A stretch of DNA of 58,946 bases, from contig NZ_FBWL01000152.1 in the NCBI RefSeq assembly GCF_001517425.1, forward strand, positions 1 to 58,946, written 5' to 3'. The notes beneath the pieces are model-generated. The model did not search any database. It was not told the DNA's origin and saw nothing but the letters and a program-made list of their open reading frames with translations. The stretch comes from Clostridium sp. C105KSO13 (lineage in GTDB: Bacteria; Bacillota; Clostridia; Lachnospirales; Lachnospiraceae). A program made the translations under genes and the position numbers. Of the stretch, positions 8,379 through 15,688 are shown piece after piece; within the stretch, counting starts at the first letter, position 1, and each line of letters begins with the position of its first letter.

Positions 8379-9430
8379 TACGCCGCCTCCTTCTTCACCC
8401 GGAATGTCCGGCTCTCGGTAGTTTTGGTATACTCCTCATAAATGTCCGGATACTGTATCTTCAGCTTTTCCATCCGGTCTTTCCCAATCTGTGTGCGTTT
8501 GGTTGGATTATACGTAATCCTGTAACGGCTGCTTCCATCCTCCAGCACAGCTTTACAGCCCTGCCCCAGCATTTCCACAAATGGAACACTTAAAGCCCGC
8601 TGCTCTGCCTCAATTTCTTTCTTACGTTTTTCAATCTGGGATTTTTCTTCAGAAAGATTCAGATATTTCTCCAGCCTGATTGTTTCAAGATTGCTGATTG
8701 TAATCTCCGGTAAGGACTTATCAGCATAACCACTGTATCTTCGGATGCTTGCCAGTATAAGATCCGGCTTGCCAGTATACGGCGGTGCCACCTCTTTCGT
8801 GACATGCTCGTTCCAGAAATATGCTTCCTGTTCAATGATTTCTTCTTCCTCCATCATATCCCGTTCAAGGGAGCGAATCACAAACTCGTTTTCGTTATTC
8901 CCGTACAGACATGCGATATATGCTTTACTTATATTGGTAACCGCCATATAATGCCGTACCTGATAAACATAGTTTGCCGGAATTGCATCATCGGCCCACT
9001 TATCCCTTGCGTTGTAATTGCAAGTCTTGCATTCAAGGATTCCAAAAGAACCATCCGGAAAGCGGATGAAAAAATCCACGTCCGCCAACATAAACGGATA
9101 CAGCGGATGGCGGAACATCTTGCGTACTGGAAATACCTCAAGCCCCGTCTTTTTAGAAAAGATTTCAGCCACCAGATCTTCCAGCCTCTGCCCAACTGCT
9201 TTGGCAACCCAGTTGGATTCTTCTTCATCTTCCATAAGCGGCTGTATTCCAACTTTGTCATTATAGAGGTCACGGATGGTAGCAAAAGGGGAAATTCCCA
9301 TAATGGCTGCCACATCGCTTCCGCCAATGCCTTTACGCCGGTATTTGAGCCATTCTTCCCTGGTCAGGTTTTCTATATCAACCACAATTTCCGGTTCATA
9401 TGGTTTCATTGCAACTGCACTGTTATTCAT
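8378..9430 (-). CDS. YqaJ-family viral recombinase (lambda-type exonuclease)
   Basis: 350 residues from the ATG at 9430, which has GGAGGG upstream; longer in-frame starts overlap the previous gene and lack a site. The YqaJ/lambda exonuclease core is clear. RRKGIGGSDVAAIMG near the N terminus is followed by the PD-(D/E)xK catalytic segment (ADVDFFIRFPDGSFGILECKT: Asp, then Glu-x-Lys) and QVRHYMAV with the family Gln. Such enzymes chew one strand of a DNA end to leave a single strand for the annealing partner, here probably the 4513-5358 product. A coiled-coil-like KSQIEKRKKEIEAEQR lies near the C terminus. Confidence 0.87.
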   Translation of the reverse strand: MNNSAVAMKPYEPEIVVDIENLTREEWLKYRRKGIGGSDVAAIMGISPFATIRDLYNDKVGIQPLMEDEEESNWVAKAVGQRLEDLVAEIFSKKTGLEVFPVRKMFRHPLYPFMLADVDFFIRFPDGSFGILECKTCNYNARDKWADDAIPANYVYQVRHYMAVTNISKAYIACLYGNNENEFVIRSLERDMMEEEEIIEQEAYFWNEHVTKEVAPPYTGKPDLILASIRRYSGYADKSLPEITISNLETIRLEKYLNLSEEKSQIEKRKKEIEAEQRALSVPFVEMLGQGCKAVLEDGSSRYRITYNPTKRTQIGKDRMEKLKIQYPDIYEEYTKTTESRTFRVKKEAA

Positions 9431-9440
9431 ATCGTCCCTC

Positions 9441-10577
9441 CTAACACGTAATCGCACCACATACATCAAATTCTTTCCAGTCCAGAGCGATGGCTTTTGT
9501 AATGTCCTCCTCCAGTCTCAAAATCCGATGTGCCGGCATCCCTTCGCAGGCAGCCAGAAACGATGCTTCATTGATAGCAAAATACAAATCATGGGCTGTA
9601 CATGCCCCTGTACCACTTTGTGCAACATAAAGTTCCACAACTTCATTCCGTATTTTCTGCTTAATCCCTACTTTCTTCATGACCAGTTTCAGGCAGTTTA
9701 CCGGGTTTCTGATCTCTATATCCATCAGATTTGCGATTCCCTTTACTGCTTCTGTATATCTGGAACAAATCATTTCCAGATTGTTGCGGAATTTGACCAA
9801 TGTGGCTCCCTTATCATGGGAAAGCTTAATCGGGCTTCCGAGGCTGATTGTCTTATTTGCGCTCTCGCAGAGCAGCATAGGATACAGGTTCGCCCCGCTG
9901 GCTGCCACATCTGATGTGGTCAGGCGCAGTGCCGGCGCCAAAACCTTATCTTCCATACCACGTTGATTCAATGCTTCCCGGTAGGTATCCAGAAGTTCCT
10001 GATTGCCGCCAAGCATCCACATTGCCGAAACAATGGAATGGTCGTATGTACCGGAACCTTCCATGTAGGTGCTCCCTTTAAAATTGACCTGCAGGTATTC
10101 ACAGGTCGTTTCAAAGATTGCCTTCATATCAAGGATGCAATAATCATGCTCGTCCCCGCCATGAACTGCCGATACCTTTCCGTCTGCAACTTTAATCAAT
10201 GCATCTCCTCTGGCTACCTTCAGACAGTAGTTCACAATCCTTGCATAGGTTGGCTTTTCCAATTTGCGAAGGCCGACTCCATTAACCCCTGCCCGCTGCA
10301 GTATGGTCTGGATTGCACAGTCTCTGACCGGATAGGTCTCGCCCGCAACCTTTAGTACCAGCTGGGTATTCTTTTCTGTGTCGGATAACACGTCTTGGTC
10401 AGCAGAAGCCTTTTCCATTTTCTCCACTTCTTTTTCCAAAGCGGCCAGCCGTATTGCTCTGGTGGGCTTACGGATCCATTGCGAGGTTCTCGTCCTCTCT
10501 GCCAGAGATTCCAGCATTTCCTTTGCGTTTGCAAAATTCGTCTGAAACGCATCTGCATACACTTTTGTTTCATTCAT
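9441..10577 (-). CDS. Hypothetical 378-residue element protein, first gene of the long operon
   Basis: Not firmly recognised. It has a charged helical N terminus (EKEVEKMEKA, about 49-58) and then a globular part with ILQRAGVNGVGLRKL, VNYCLKVARGDALIKVADGKVSAVHG and, later, AAGANLYPMLL-like and RYTEAVKGIANL segments. The general build recalls DUF932-type phage and plasmid proteins often encoded beside recombination genes, but the match is too weak to name. It is the first gene after the structured leader at 10745-10917; an AAGGTGG site precedes the ATG. Its stop lies just before the exonuclease ribosome site. Confidence 0.7.
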   Translation of the reverse strand: MNETKVYADAFQTNFANAKEMLESLAERTRTSQWIRKPTRAIRLAALEKEVEKMEKASADQDVLSDTEKNTQLVLKVAGETYPVRDCAIQTILQRAGVNGVGLRKLEKPTYARIVNYCLKVARGDALIKVADGKVSAVHGGDEHDYCILDMKAIFETTCEYLQVNFKGSTYMEGSGTYDHSIVSAMWMLGGNQELLDTYREALNQRGMEDKVLAPALRLTTSDVAASGANLYPMLLCESANKTISLGSPIKLSHDKGATLVKFRNNLEMICSRYTEAVKGIANLMDIEIRNPVNCLKLVMKKVGIKQKIRNEVVELYVAQSGTGACTAHDLYFAINEASFLAACEGMPAHRILRLEEDITKAIALDWKEFDVCGAITC

Positions 10578-10744
10578 GCTCTTGTACCACCTTTCTTAAA
10601 ATTTTTTATCCATAAACAGCCGGAGCTGATTGTGGCAGACTACAGACGTGCAGATATATAAATCCCCATATCTGCACATTAAAAAAGGAACGATGAAGAA
10701 ATCCATGATTTCCTGCTCATTCCTATAACACTGGTAAATTTACC

Positions 10745-10917
10745 CCAAAAAACAAAAAAAGCGCCACTATACCTTTTTCGGGCATGTAGTGACACTTTAT
10801 ACAAACATAAACAACTTATGCCAAGCAGCCGGCCTCTGCCTCTGCCTCTGCTCGTAAATCCCGGGATTCGTTCTATCCCAAAACTTCCCCCGAAAGGGTA
10901 TGCATAAACTAAACTAT
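10745..10917 (-). ncRNA. Structured leader RNA or small RNA with intrinsic terminator
   Basis: A strong promoter (10924-10952) should start a transcript near 10917. On the minus strand it folds as follows. A closing stem pairs TTTATGC (10902-10908) with GCATAAG (10815-10821). It encloses a small CCC/GGG hairpin, a GGGAT/ATCCC hairpin (10863-10879), and an AGCAG/CTGCT hairpin whose loop carries three AGAGGC repeats. About 20 bases further is a 10-bp terminator stem (10760-10769 with 10787-10796) followed by a long T-rich run. It could be an attenuator or riboswitch for the recombination operon, or a free small RNA. I do not recognise the family. Confidence 0.5.
10746..10796 (-). terminator. 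Intrinsic terminator inside the leader of the element operon
   Basis: On the minus strand AGTGTCACTA pairs with TAGTGGCGCT (10 bp with two G-U pairs), followed by seven T, G and six T. It lies about 170 bases before the first gene of the operon, so it either ends the upstream small gene and leader or acts as an attenuator. Confidence 0.75.
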
Positions 10918-10923
10918 ACCTGT

Positions 10924-10952
10924 ATGTTAGCACAATATGTTGTTGATGTCAA
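10924..10952 (-). promoter_or_regulatory. Sigma-A-type promoter for the leader RNA and element operon
   Basis: Minus strand: a perfect -35 TTGACA (10947-10952), a 17-base spacer and -10 TAACAT (10924-10929). It lies just past the stop of the small cysteine-rich gene and about 350 bases upstream of the first large gene. Confidence 0.7.
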
Positions 10953-10963
10953 TTTCCTAAATA

Positions 10964-11161
10964 CTATATCTTGTTATCCATCGGGATGAATTCAATGTTT
11001 TCCCTTAGATAATCTTCACAGGTATGACGTACTTCCCCATACGTTTCTGCTTCCCTGCGGGCTTTCTGATTACATGGTTCCAGATATGGACAGTTGACGC
11101 AGTTATTCATCAGAGCCATTTTTGCCCATTCAATCTCTTCTGGAGTTCCTAAAATCTTCAT
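10964..11161 (-). CDS. Small cysteine-containing hypothetical protein, 65 residues
   Basis: Not recognised. It has four cysteines (CVNCPYLEPC and a later TCEDYL), which could form a small metal site. The ATG has a GGAAGTGAG site upstream. It is divergent from the XRE repressor across a 186-base control region, the position where phages and integrative elements often place early genes or antirepressors. No function is claimed. Confidence 0.6.
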   Translation of the reverse strand: MKILGTPEEIEWAKMALMNNCVNCPYLEPCNQKARREAETYGEVRHTCEDYLRENIEFIPMDNKI

Positions 11162-11347
11162 AGTCTCACTTCCTTCACCACAAAGGTACTCCGCTCAGTA
11201 TCTGTCTCGTTTCTTGCATTATGTATTAAATCCGCTTTTAACGGATACAATGCGGAATATTTGAATATTAGTCACATTAACATCTATTATAATCCGTAAT
11301 CTCATATTGGTAAATGGTATAAAATAAATTCGTGAGGTGTTTATAAC
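11162..11347. promoter_or_regulatory. Divergent control region between the XRE repressor and the early gene
   Basis: This 186-base AT-rich spacer separates two divergent genes. It holds ATCCG/CGGAT arms around CTTTTAA near 11231-11247 and a TATAAT near 11288 on the plus strand. It is the likely operator region for the XRE regulator, but no operator can be proved from a single sequence. Confidence 0.4.
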
Positions 11348-11665
11348 ATGGACGAAAAGTTTATTGGGGAGCGAATTACTGAACTCCGGTTAAAGAAAAA
11401 TATATCTGAATATCAAATGAGCCTAGACCTTGGGAAGAACAAAAGTTACCTTCATGGAATCAGCTCCGGAAAAGCCTTGCCTTCCATGGCAAAGTTTCTG
11501 GAAATCTGTGAATACCTTGAAGTTACTCCGCAACAGTTTTTTGACGCGGAATTGCACAGCCTTCCCTTATATGTTAAGGCCTGTGACCTTTTAAAGCAAC
11601 TGGATGACGACGATCTCATCGCTGTTATCTCTATTCTAAACCGAATAATCTCAAAAAATCAATAA
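11348..11665 (+). CDS. XRE-family helix-turn-helix regulator
   Basis: 105 residues. The N terminus (residues 6-60) is a Cro/C1-type helix-turn-helix: ITELRLKKNISEYQMSLDLG, then KSYLHGISSGKALPSMAKFLEICEYLEVTPQQFF. The C-terminal 40 residues may dimerise. Divergent from the early element genes, it probably represses them in the integrated state. GAGGTG precedes the start, and a good terminator follows at 11676. Confidence 0.85.
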   Translation: MDEKFIGERITELRLKKNISEYQMSLDLGKNKSYLHGISSGKALPSMAKFLEICEYLEVTPQQFFDAELHSLPLYVKACDLLKQLDDDDLIAVISILNRIISKNQ

Positions 11666-11675
11666 TGATTCTACC

Positions 11676-11710
11676 AGCTGCCAAAAAACGGCAGCTTTTT
11701 TTATTTTTTT
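11676..11710 (+). terminator. Rho-independent terminator after the XRE gene
   Basis: A perfect 7-bp stem AGCTGCC/GGCAGCT with an A-rich loop is followed by a long T run. Confidence 0.9.
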
Positions 11711-12100
11711 CAACTCTTCATTTTTCCTGACTATTTTGGATGTATAGGGACAGCGCTCCCTGTGTACCTTGACAATCACATACCCTTCCGGAAAATTGAT
11801 ATCGGTGCTGCAGATAGTGTCGCATTATGCACGCCTGCCGCTTGATGGTTACATAGTACCGCCGAATACGTGGCTGAAACATGGCATAGGAACTGGTTTC
11901 TGGAAGTCAACTGGAAAATATAAACGCTTATGGACTATACTCATTAAAATTAAGACACAACAAGGATACGAAAATATCCACACTATGATGTACAAAAAAT
12001 GTTTGCAGGAAACAATCATTTATAAAAGCAGATTTACTCTATTTCTGTTATAATAATGGACAGGTATTGGAATCTGACTCTGTTCATGGAAAGGAGGTTT
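11711..12100. other. Gene-poor spacer before the excision/integration module
   Basis: About 390 bases with no gene I can support. A plus-strand frame at 11769-12053 has no ribosome site and no recognisable motif. On the minus strand, roughly 11690-11830, a short open stretch without a start codon (containing NFPEGYVIVKVHR) could be a gene remnant. Confidence 0.35.
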
Positions 12101-12295
12101 ATGATTACTGTAACAAAAAAGGATTTAATAGCATTAGGCTATGGACCCTCTTTTTCGGCAGACATCATTCGGGAAGCGAAAAAACTAATGATTGCTAAAG
12201 GGCATACATATTACAAATCCAGAAAACTGGATAGAGTGCCCAAGGAAGCGGTAGAAGAGCTGCTCGGAATTACGTTACCGGACAAACAGAGTTGA
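12101..12295 (+). CDS. DUF3173 family protein (integrase-associated, excisionase-like)
   Basis: 64 residues from the ATG at 12101, which has a perfect AAGGAGG site; longer in-frame starts lack one. The sequence TVTKKDLIALGYGPSFSADIIREAK, ending RKLDRVPKEAVEELLGI, fits DUF3173, a small helical family almost always found immediately upstream of Tn916-type integrases. An excisionase-like role is inferred from this position. It ends 36 bases before the integrase start. Confidence 0.8.
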   Translation: MITVTKKDLIALGYGPSFSADIIREAKKLMIAKGHTYYKSRKLDRVPKEAVEELLGITLPDKQS

Positions 12296-12330
12296 TTGTA
12301 CTTCTTGCATATCATGTAAGGAGTGACATA

Positions 12331-13425
12331 ATGGCAAAAGATCCAATTAAAAAAGGAACGAATGGAACCTACTATTTCAGAGCAAATTTAGGCTACCATC
12401 CAGTTACCGGAAAGCAAATCCAAAAATATCGCAGCGGATTTACCACAAAGAAGGAAGCAAGGGAAGAATACTCAAAACTGATTTTGTCTTCTAAAGATGC
12501 ATTTACAGAGAAAAAGCCAGTTGTTTCCTTCAAAGATTTTACTGAAGAAATTTACCTTCCCTGGTATAAAACTCAAGTAAAGGAAAGCACCTACAAGAAC
12601 CGTCTGTCTACAATTAATAAACATTTTGCATACTTCTACAAAATGCAGACAGATGAAATTGAACCAATCCATGTACAAACATGGCAGCTCAAACTGGCCG
12701 CAAAGTTTAAACCAAATTATGTGCGAATTGTACAGGGAATGCTTTGCGTAGCTTTTGACAGAGCCGTAATCCTCGGACAGGCAACACAGAATCCTGCAAG
12801 AATGATAGGAAATGTAAGAAGCCAAAAGCCGAAAGTTGACTTCTGGACACTTGAGGAATTCCAAAAAGTAATCTCATTGCTCTACAAAGGGGATTACTAT
12901 GAACACTATTTATTTATCTCCTTCTGGTTATTATTCATGACTGGGTTGAGAATCGGGGAGGCCGCTGCGCTTCAGTGGTCAGACATTGACTTTGATGCAG
13001 GTATTCTCTGTGTAACAAAGACACTGTATTATAAATCAATGGACGAATACAAATTAGTTGAACCTAAGACACAAGCCAGCATCCGTGATCTTGCAATTGA
13101 TTCCGACACAATTTCGGAGTTAAAAGCGTGGCAAAAAGTTCAACAGAAAGTTTTAAAGAATTGTAATTTCATTTTAAGTTATAGCGGTGTGCCCACCAGC
13201 AAGCACACCCTGCCTAGAGCCCTGGAAAAGCTGGCAGGATTAGCTGGTGTACACCGCATCAAAATCCATGCTTTGAGACATTCACATGCATCACTGCTCA
13301 TCAGCATGGGGGAAAACCCGTTAATTATCAAAGACCGCCTCGGACATGAAAAGATAGAGACGACTTTGGGGACTTACGGGCATTTATATATCCAAATAGT
13401 AATTTTGAAGTTGCTGGAAAATTAA
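12331..13425 (+). CDS. int: Tn916-family tyrosine integrase, C terminus frameshifted
   Basis: Starts at the ATG at 12331 (AAGGAG site upstream) rather than 12292. It has an N-terminal AP2-like arm-binding domain (GTYYFRANLGYHPVTGKQIQKYRSGF), a SAM-like core-binding domain and the catalytic domain: LLFMTGLRIGEAAAL (first Arg), HALRHSHASLL (His-x-x-Arg), GH in RLGHEK, and Tyr349 in GTYGH. After GHLY the frame slips, giving a short wrong tail and a stop at 13425. Removing two bases from the TA repeat at 13385-13391 restores a typical tail (PNSNFEVAGKLTGVL onwards) to a stop at 13517. The enzyme is about 364 residues instead of about 394 and may be weak or inactive. Confidence 0.9.
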   Translation: MAKDPIKKGTNGTYYFRANLGYHPVTGKQIQKYRSGFTTKKEAREEYSKLILSSKDAFTEKKPVVSFKDFTEEIYLPWYKTQVKESTYKNRLSTINKHFAYFYKMQTDEIEPIHVQTWQLKLAAKFKPNYVRIVQGMLCVAFDRAVILGQATQNPARMIGNVRSQKPKVDFWTLEEFQKVISLLYKGDYYEHYLFISFWLLFMTGLRIGEAAALQWSDIDFDAGILCVTKTLYYKSMDEYKLVEPKTQASIRDLAIDSDTISELKAWQKVQQKVLKNCNFILSYSGVPTSKHTLPRALEKLAGLAGVHRIKIHALRHSHASLLISMGENPLIIKDRLGHEKIETTLGTYGHLYIQIVILKLLEN

Positions 13426-13517
13426 CAGGTGTTCTGACATACACACCTGCCACCCACAGTGTAGCTGATTACACAAGTAACCAGTTCACTGCTGAGTTCC
13501 ATCGGCAAATAATTTAA
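13385..13517 (+). other. Out-of-frame remainder of the integrase C terminus
   Basis: From the TATATAT tract onward, the +2 frame reads PNSNFEVAGKLTGVL, then TYTPATHSVADY and ends EFHRQII before TAA at 13515-13517. This 41-residue stretch has the character of the normal end of Tn916-type integrases, which packs against neighbouring subunits. It shows that the frame break is recent. Confidence 0.8.
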
Positions 13518-13540
13518 AAATGCAATGACAATGCAATAAT

Positions 13541-13622
13541 TAGTTCCCGATGGCTGAAAAACCTTGAAAACAAAGGGTTTCTTGGCTAGCGTGGACTATT
13601 CAAACTCTATAGTTCCCGGTGG
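13541..13622. other. Presumed integration junction at the guaA 3' end
   Basis: The integrase gene runs into the 3' end of guaA, a known hotspot for integrative elements. A 13-mer, TAGTTCCCGATGG at 13541-13553, recurs with one mismatch as TAGTTCCCGGTGG at 13610-13622, inside the last guaA codons. The second copy is the likely core of the attachment site; the first may be an element-side copy or an accessory integrase site. The far junction lies outside the window. Confidence 0.5.
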
Positions 13623-15143
13623 TTTCCCCGTCAAATCGTACATTACCCGATTTACATGCTCCACCTCATTTACAATCCTGCTTGTAACCTTCTGAAGCAC
13701 CTCCCAGGGTACTTCCGCTGATTCTGCTGTCATAAAGTCGATTGTATTTACTGCTCTGAGTGCAATCGCATAGTCATAGGTCCTTTCATCTCCCATCACT
13801 CCAACGGACCGCATATTGGTGAGTGCCGCAAAGTACTGTCCAACTGTACTGTTCATCCCTGCAGCGTCCATTTCTTCACGATAGATGGCATCTGCATCCT
13901 GTACAATCTTTACTTTCTCTGCCGTCACTTCACCGATAATTCTAATACCAAGTCCCGGCCCGGGGAACGGCTGTCTGAACACAAGCTTTTCCGGTATACC
14001 AAGTTCCAGGCCCACCTTGCGGACTTCATCCTTAAACAAATCCCGCAGAGGTTCTATAATTTCTTTAAAATCAACATAATCCGGAAGTCCGCCTACATTG
14101 TGATGTGACTTAATCACCGCAGACTCACCGCCCAGACCACTTTCCACTACATCGGGATAAATGGTCCCCTGTACCAGAAAATCTACAGCTCCTATTTTTT
14201 GTGCTTCTTCCTCAAAAACACGGATAAATTCTTCGCCTATAATCTTACGCTTCTTTTCCGGCTCCGTAACCCCTGCGAGTTTTTCATAAAATCTTTGCTG
14301 GGCATTGACTCTGATAAAGTTCAAATCATACGGTCCATCCGGTCCAAATACATTCTCTACTTCATCACCTTCATTTTTCCGCAACAGACCATGGTCTACA
14401 AATACACAGGTCAGCTGAGAGCCAATAGCTTTTGACAATAAGACCGCAGACACAGAGGAGTCCACACCGCCGGACAATGCACAGAGTACTTTGCCGCCGC
14501 CGACTTTCTCTCGAATCGCCTTTACAGTCTCCTCCACAAATGCGTCCATCTTCCATTCACCGGCACAGCCACATACATTTTTCACGAAGTTATTGATCAT
14601 TGTTTTTCCTTCTACTGTATGAAGCACCTCCGGGTGAAACTGAATAGCATACAACTTGTCCGATTCATTTTCTGCCGCTGCTACCGGACAGTCTGCCGTG
14701 TGAGCCGTGACTTCAAACGCTGAAGCAGGTCCGGAAATATAATCAAAATGGCTCATCCAGCAGATGGTCGGTGACTGCACGTTTTGAAATATCTTAGACT
14801 CTGTCTTATCGATCAAAACCTCTGTTTTTCCGTATTCCCGTACCTCTGCCGGCTCCACTTTTCCTCCTAGCACATGCATCATGAGCTGTGCGCCATAGCA
14901 CAGGCCAAGAACCGGGATTCCAAGTTCAAACAGCTCCTTTGAATATGTTGGAGAGTCCTCCTCATAACAGCTGTTTGGACCTCCGGTCAAAATGATTCCT
15001 TTCGGGTTCATTTCTTTAATTTTATCTATATCTATCTTATAAGAATAGATTTCACAATACACGTTACATTCCCTGACGCGCCTTGCGACTAATTGATTAT
15101 ACTGTCCGCCGAAATCCAGGACAATGACTAATTCCTTCTTCAC
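13596..15143 (-). CDS. guaA: GMP synthase (glutamine-hydrolysing)
   Basis: 515 residues, full length. The N-terminal class I glutamine amidotransferase domain has GLCYGAQLM (nucleophile Cys) and QFHPEVLHT (His, Glu). The ATP-pyrophosphatase domain has the PP-loop LSGGVDSSV, and the C-terminal dimerisation domain ends KPPGTIEFE, the usual GTIEWE-like tail. It converts XMP to GMP in purine synthesis. The start is GTG with a near-perfect AGGAGG site. The gene stays intact although an element is inserted at its 3' end, as expected if the attachment site restores the coding end. Confidence 0.98.
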   Translation of the reverse strand: MKKELVIVLDFGGQYNQLVARRVRECNVYCEIYSYKIDIDKIKEMNPKGIILTGGPNSCYEEDSPTYSKELFELGIPVLGLCYGAQLMMHVLGGKVEPAEVREYGKTEVLIDKTESKIFQNVQSPTICWMSHFDYISGPASAFEVTAHTADCPVAAAENESDKLYAIQFHPEVLHTVEGKTMINNFVKNVCGCAGEWKMDAFVEETVKAIREKVGGGKVLCALSGGVDSSVSAVLLSKAIGSQLTCVFVDHGLLRKNEGDEVENVFGPDGPYDLNFIRVNAQQRFYEKLAGVTEPEKKRKIIGEEFIRVFEEEAQKIGAVDFLVQGTIYPDVVESGLGGESAVIKSHHNVGGLPDYVDFKEIIEPLRDLFKDEVRKVGLELGIPEKLVFRQPFPGPGLGIRIIGEVTAEKVKIVQDADAIYREEMDAAGMNSTVGQYFAALTNMRSVGVMGDERTYDYAIALRAVNTIDFMTAESAEVPWEVLQKVTSRIVNEVEHVNRVMYDLTGKPPGTIEFE

Positions 15144-15178
15144 ATTTATCCTCCTGCTCCTCTTTCATTTACCTACCT

Positions 15179-15207
15179 ATTATAAAGTAGCAAAGGCATA
15201 TTTACAA
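15179..15207 (-). promoter_or_regulatory. guaA promoter
   Basis: Minus strand: -35 TTGTAA (15202-15207), 17-base spacer, -10 TATAAT (15179-15184). The leader is about 30 bases, too short for a purine riboswitch. Confidence 0.7.
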
Positions 15208-15211
15208 GAGT

Positions 15212-15257
15212 AAAAAAAGGGGACTGACCCCTTTGCCTTTCGTTTTCAGAGTATTCT
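15212..15257 (-). repeat. Dispersed GGGGACTG palindrome, copy 1 (works as a terminator)
   Basis: AAAGGGG and CCCCTTT arms surround a five-base loop. On the minus strand the stem is followed by eight T, a good intrinsic terminator. About 25 further bases (CGTTTTCAGA, then TATTCT) also match the copy at 31121-31163, so the repeat is longer than the hairpin. Confidence 0.75.
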
Positions 15258-15265
15258 GAATACTT

Positions 15266-15304
15266 GTAAAAACTTCCCAGTGCATTTTATATGCCGGGAA
15301 GTTT
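15266..15304 (-). terminator. Terminator after the HPr-like gene
   Basis: On the minus strand AAACTTCCC pairs with GGGAAGTTT (9 bp), followed by TTAC. It is 27 bases past the stop of the 15332-15562 gene. Confidence 0.75.
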
Positions 15305-15331
15305 ATAATAGATATAAATATCACTGAACTC

Positions 15332-15562
15332 TTACGCTGTCATGTATTCAGCAATATCTTGTTTCAGCTGTTCGCAGTCTTCATCATATACCCGCAGTTC
15401 AATCGGGTTATTAAATCCAAGATTCATGATACCCAGCAGGGACTTTGCATCTACAACGAACCTTCCCCTCTTCATGTCCATATCATAAGGATACTTTTGC
15501 ACCTTATTTACGAATGCACATACTTCGTCAGGATTTTTGAATTTAATAATTATATCTCGCAT
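15332..15562 (-). CDS. HPr-like protein lacking the phospho-histidine
   Basis: 76 residues with the HPr fold pattern: a first strand and helix (NPDEVCAFVNKV), then DAKSLLGIMNLGF in the place of the regulatory Ser46 segment, then IELRVYDEDCEQLKQDIAEY. The active-site His15 loop (HARPA in true HPr) is absent, so it cannot pass phosphate in the PTS. The serine region is kept, like Crh, suggesting a regulatory role. It is single-gene, with its own terminator. A second histidine-less HPr-like gene lies at 27259-27498. Confidence 0.75.
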   Translation of the reverse strand: MRDIIIKFKNPDEVCAFVNKVQKYPYDMDMKRGRFVVDAKSLLGIMNLGFNNPIELRVYDEDCEQLKQDIAEYMTA

Positions 15563-15688
15563 AGTAACATCTCCTTAAAACATCTATCACAACATAATAA
15601 CTTGTTTAACAACTATCTTTTATCATCGACATGATATCACAATTTTAGATGCATACAAGGGAGAAATATTTAATAAACGTTGATATAT

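Noticed and set aside
8804-9451. Long plus-strand frame (215 codons) opposite the YqaJ exonuclease
   Set aside because: It is an antisense shadow of a clearly conserved gene and has no ribosome site.
10679-10933. 84-codon minus-strand frame rich in Gly/Arg repeats
   Set aside because: Its start lies inside the promoter (-10 at 10924-10929), it has no ribosome site, and it runs through the hairpins and terminator. The GRGRGR run is just the AGAGGC repeat read in one frame.
11769-12053. 94-codon plus-strand frame before DUF3173
   Set aside because: No ribosome site, no family resemblance and AT-driven composition toward the end.
15144-15211. Possible purine riboswitch ahead of guaA
   Set aside because: The promoter lies only about 36 bases before the start codon, leaving no space for an aptamer.
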